From contig NZ_CP002701.1 of NCBI RefSeq assembly GCF_000521565.1, positions 186,001-250,000 on the forward strand: a DNA stretch of 64,000 bases, written 5' to 3'. Under the pieces are notes generated by a model, which worked only from the letters and a program-made list of their open reading frames with translations, made no database searches and was not told the origin of the DNA. The DNA comes from Buchnera aphidicola str. G002 (Myzus persicae) (GTDB lineage: Bacteria > Pseudomonadota > Gammaproteobacteria > Enterobacterales > Enterobacteriaceae). The position numbers and the translations under genes are program-made. Within the stretch, counting starts at the first letter, position 1. Each line of letters opens with the position of its first letter. Shown piece by piece: positions 61,777 to 64,000 of the stretch.

Positions 61777-62715
61777 TTATTCTTGTAATTCTGCGATACG
61801 TAATATAGAGCTCCGAGCTCGAGGATTATTTTTTATTTCATTTGGGTTTGGTAATATACGATTAATAATTTTTAATTTACAATTTTGTAATGCGTTTAAT
61901 TGTTTTTCTGTAATCGGCATACCATATGGTACAATCATTTTAGTGCTGTTTTTGATCATAAATTTTTTTACTATTCTATCTTCTAAAGAATGAAAACTAA
62001 TAATTGATAGACGTCCTCCTGGTTTTAATATTTTTAATGTATCTTCTAATGCTTGTTTTATTTCTTCTAATTCTTGATTAATGTAAATTCTAATTGCTTG
62101 AAAAGTTCTTCTTGCCGGATGCTTAAATCTATTTTTTATTGGTGTAGCTTTTTTAATAATATCAGCTAATTCTAAAGTACTTGTTATTTTTTTGATATTA
62201 TTATTATTTTTGATTGCATAAGCTATTTTTTTTGAAAAACGCTCTTCTCCAAAATTTTTTAGAACAAAAGAAATTTCACGAACATTACTTTTAAATAACC
62301 AATCTGAAGCAGTAATACCATCATTAGGATTCATTCGCATGTCTAAAGGGCCATCATTTTTAAATGAAAATCCTCTTTTATAATTATCAATTTGTAATGA
62401 AGAAACTCCTAAATCAAATAAAATTCCATTTACTTTTCCTATTATTTTTTTACTTTTTGCATAATTTAATAATTTAGAAAAGTTTTCATTTACGATATGA
62501 AAACGTGAATCTTTAATACTCTTACCTATTGAAACAGAAAAAGGATCTCTATCAAGAGAAAATAGTTTTCCATCTTTTCCTAATTTCTTTAAAATTTCAT
62601 TAGAATGTCCACCAAATCCAAATGTACTATCTATGTAAATACCATTTTTTTTTATTTTCAAAGATTTAATTAATTCTTTTTTCATTACTGGAATATGTTC
62701 GATTTTACTTTTCAT
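61777..62715 (-). CDS. rsmH: 16S rRNA (cytosine-1402-N4) methyltransferase RsmH (MraW)
   Basis: SAM-dependent methylation of C1402 in the ribosomal P site. [14 protein letters not shown] and LFSLDRDP form the SAM site, and [36 protein letters not shown] and [14 protein letters not shown] are family signatures. The frame opens at 62784, but those extra 23 codons overlap the ilvIH terminator. ATG 62715 gives [16 protein letters not shown], which fits the family, 312 residues (313 in E. coli). It is the first gene of the dcw cluster here, as mraZ is absent. ftsL follows after 2 bases. Confidence 0.94.
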   Translation of the reverse strand: MKSKIEHIPVMKKELIKSLKIKKNGIYIDSTFGFGGHSNEILKKLGKDGKLFSLDRDPFSVSIGKSIKDSRFHIVNENFSKLLNYAKSKKIIGKVNGILFDLGVSSLQIDNYKRGFSFKNDGPLDMRMNPNDGITASDWLFKSNVREISFVLKNFGEERFSKKIAYAIKNNNNIKKITSTLELADIIKKATPIKNRFKHPARRTFQAIRIYINQELEEIKQALEDTLKILKPGGRLSIISFHSLEDRIVKKFMIKNSTKMIVPYGMPITEKQLNALQNCKLKIINRILPNPNEIKNNPRARSSILRIAELQE

Positions 62716-62753
62716 AATGGCATTTATATCTATATAAAATAAGAAAATAAGAT

Positions 62754-62786
62754 ACATGGTCATTTTTGAATAAATCATGACCATGT
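62754..62786 (-). terminator. Terminator after ilvIH
   Basis: Perfect 10-base arms ACATGGTCAT (62754-62763) and ATGACCATGT (62777-62786) with a 13-base loop. On the minus strand it is followed by ATCTTATTTTC, a modest T-rich tail; on the plus strand by T5. It lies about 165 bases past the ilvH stop and before rsmH, so it probably separates the ilv operon from the dcw cluster. Confidence 0.6.
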
Positions 62787-62949
62787 TTTTATTGTTATGT
62801 TTTAAAAATTATTTTTTGAAAGATTATTGAGATAAATTTATTTTTTAAAATATTTACGTAAAAATATTAAAAATTTTGTGAGTGCATGAAAATTTTTGGT
62901 CAATATGAATTTATTTTCTATATAGATTATTTTTTATAAATATGAAATT

Positions 62950-63426
62950 TTATCCGCGAGAAATACCCACAATACCAGATCGAGTTACTTCAATTACTTC
63001 TGAAATATTACGTATTATTTTTAGAAAAGAGTCTAGTTTTTTTGTAGTTCCAGATAATTGTAATATGTATGTCGTAGATGTAATATCTACAATTTGACCT
63101 CGGAATATTTCTGTAACATGTTTTATATCATCTTTCCTATAGTTATTCATTTGAACTTTCAACAACATAATTTCTCGTTCTATATATGAAGACTGATTAA
63201 TTTGTACTACTCTTAATACATCTATTAATTTATGAAGTTGTTTTTCGATTTGTTCAATTGCTTTTTCATCACCTACTGTTTGTATAGTCATTTTTGATAA
63301 AGTAGCATCTTCAGTTGGTGCTACTGTGATAGTTTCTATATTATATCCTCTTTGTGAAAAGAGTCCGATTACTCGTGATAATGCACCTGATTCATTTTCT
63401 AACAGAATAGATAAAATTCTTCGCAT
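62950..63426 (-). CDS. ilvH: Acetolactate synthase III, small regulatory subunit
   Basis: Regulatory partner of IlvI in branched-chain amino-acid synthesis. The N-terminal ACT domain (about 4-75) begins [29 protein letters not shown], the valine-binding region in E. coli. The second domain follows, with [18 protein letters not shown], ending [10 protein letters not shown]. The 158 residues compare with 163 in E. coli. It is 4 bases after ilvI. The key ACT residues appear retained, so valine feedback is possible but cannot be proved from sequence. Confidence 0.96.
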   Translation of the reverse strand: MRRILSILLENESGALSRVIGLFSQRGYNIETITVAPTEDATLSKMTIQTVGDEKAIEQIEKQLHKLIDVLRVVQINQSSYIEREIMLLKVQMNNYRKDDIKHVTEIFRGQIVDITSTTYILQLSGTTKKLDSFLKIIRNISEVIEVTRSGIVGISRG

Positions 63427-63430
63427 TTTT

Positions 63431-64000
63431 TTAGGAAACCTCTTTTTTCCTTAACCACATTTCATTCATACCACCGCCTTGGATTTGCATAGGATAAACA
63501 TGCTCAGAATTATCTATTTGGACGTCTACAAAAACTAAATTACCATCAGATAATTTATTCAATGCTAATTTTAATTTTTTTTCTAGTTCTTCAGGATTAG
63601 TGATTTTAATACCAATATGTCCATAAGATTCTGCTAATTTGACAAAATCAGGAAGTGAATCCATATAAGAATGAGAATGCCGTCCAGAATAAATCATATC
63701 TTGCCATTGTTTAACCATACCTAAAGAAGAATTATTAAGATTCAATACTAATACTGCTAAATTATATTGTCGTGCTGTCGATAGTTCTTGAATATTCATT
63801 TGAATACTCCCATCTCCAGTTATACAAATAACAGTTTCTTGAGGTAGAGCCAACTTAACACCTAATGCTGCAGGTAATCCAAATCCCATGGTGCCTAATC
63901 CACCTGAATTAATCCAGCGTCTAGGTTTATTAAATTGGTAATATAATGCAGTGAACATCTGATGCTGACCAACATCTGAAGTAATATAAGATGTGCCTTT
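63431..64000 (-). CDS. ilvI: Acetolactate synthase III, large catalytic subunit (5' part outside window)
   Basis: Thiamine diphosphate enzyme condensing pyruvate to acetolactate (or with 2-oxobutyrate to acetohydroxybutyrate), first step to valine, leucine and isoleucine. Only the C-terminal 189 residues are inside the window. The frame is open to base 64000, reading [18 protein letters not shown] upstream of the internal Met at 63958. The TPP motif is visible as [13 protein letters not shown] and [14 protein letters not shown]. The end is [17 protein letters not shown]. It is followed by ilvH in the enteric order. The gene must continue past the edge by about 380 codons, judging from the family length. 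Confidence 0.96.
   Translation of the reverse strand, partial: KGTSYITSDVGQHQMFTALYYQFNKPRRWINSGGLGTMGFGLPAALGVKLALPQETVICITGDGSIQMNIQELSTARQYNLAVLVLNLNNSSLGMVKQWQDMIYSGRHSHSYMDSLPDFVKLAESYGHIGIKITNPEELEKKLKLALNKLSDGNLVFVDVQIDNSEHVYPMQIQGGGMNEMWLRKKEVS

Noticed and set aside
62716..62784. Upstream extension of rsmH to ATG 62784
   Set aside because: The added residues are hydrophobic noise unlike RsmH and lie over a terminator hairpin; the ATG at 62715 matches the family start.
1..64000. tRNA genes, CRISPR arrays, insertion sequences, prophage or toxin-antitoxin modules
   Set aside because: I looked for T-arm sequences, spaced direct repeats, transposase or integrase motifs and found none except the tmRNA T-arm. 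The window is ordinary reduced-genome backbone, and no new multi-gene system could be supported.

Overview
This window is a piece of the chromosome of Buchnera aphidicola (the obligate gammaproteobacterial endosymbiont of aphids) or a very close relative. The evidence is the extreme A+T content, intact enteric-type proteins trimmed to minimal length, tiny intergenic spacers, no mobile DNA, and a gene set of amino-acid and cofactor provisioning plus core housekeeping whose best match by eye is always the E. coli protein. The host aphid cannot be named from the sequence alone.

Layout, left to right. (1) 1-6124: end of prfA, then prmC, sirB1, nadE, ackA-pta. (2) 6133-12434, minus strand: gyrA, nrdA, nrdB, yfaE (DNA gyrase plus class Ia ribonucleotide reductase and its ferredoxin). 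(3) 12.7-21.4 kb: a DUF2076 protein, a 2-Cys peroxiredoxin, ung, grpE, nadK, bamE, tmRNA (ssrA), grxD, rnt, sodA, pth-ychF. (4) 21.5-26.3 kb, minus: thrABC preceded by an intrinsic terminator that looks like a surviving attenuator. (5) 26.8-43.8 kb: hpt, panBC, dksA, truA, mrcB, secA-mutT, coaE, guaC, and the pyruvate dehydrogenase operon aceEF-lpdA. (6) 43.9-47.0 kb, minus: speD, speE, mtn, erpA. (7) 47.2-62.7 kb, minus: the division and cell wall (dcw) cluster rsmH-ftsL-ftsI-murE-murF-mraY-murD-ftsW-murG-murC-ddlB-ftsA-ftsZ, without ftsQ or mraZ. (8) 62.9-64 kb, minus: ilvIH (ilvI cut by the window edge).

How the genes fit together: ThrABC and IlvIH make essential amino acids for the host and PanBC makes pantoate and pantothenate. 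AceEF-Lpd and AckA-Pta handle pyruvate to acetyl-CoA to acetate. SpeDE with Mtn makes spermidine and recycles its by-product. MurC-G, MraY, DdlB, MrcB and FtsI-W-Z-A-L build and divide a peptidoglycan wall. Tsa, SodA and GrxD cover redox stress.

The most notable signal is not a new gene but a recurrent lesion. Six genes (yfaE, ung, truA, mrcB, murC, ftsL) are each interrupted by one frame change that falls exactly inside a poly(A) tract of 10 to 17 bases, with well-conserved protein on both sides. Each would be restored by a one-base change in tract length. This fits the polymerase-slippage rescue reported for Buchnera and Blochmannia, although sequencing errors in homopolymers must be excluded. 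No clearly novel system, phage, insertion sequence, CRISPR array or tRNA gene was seen.
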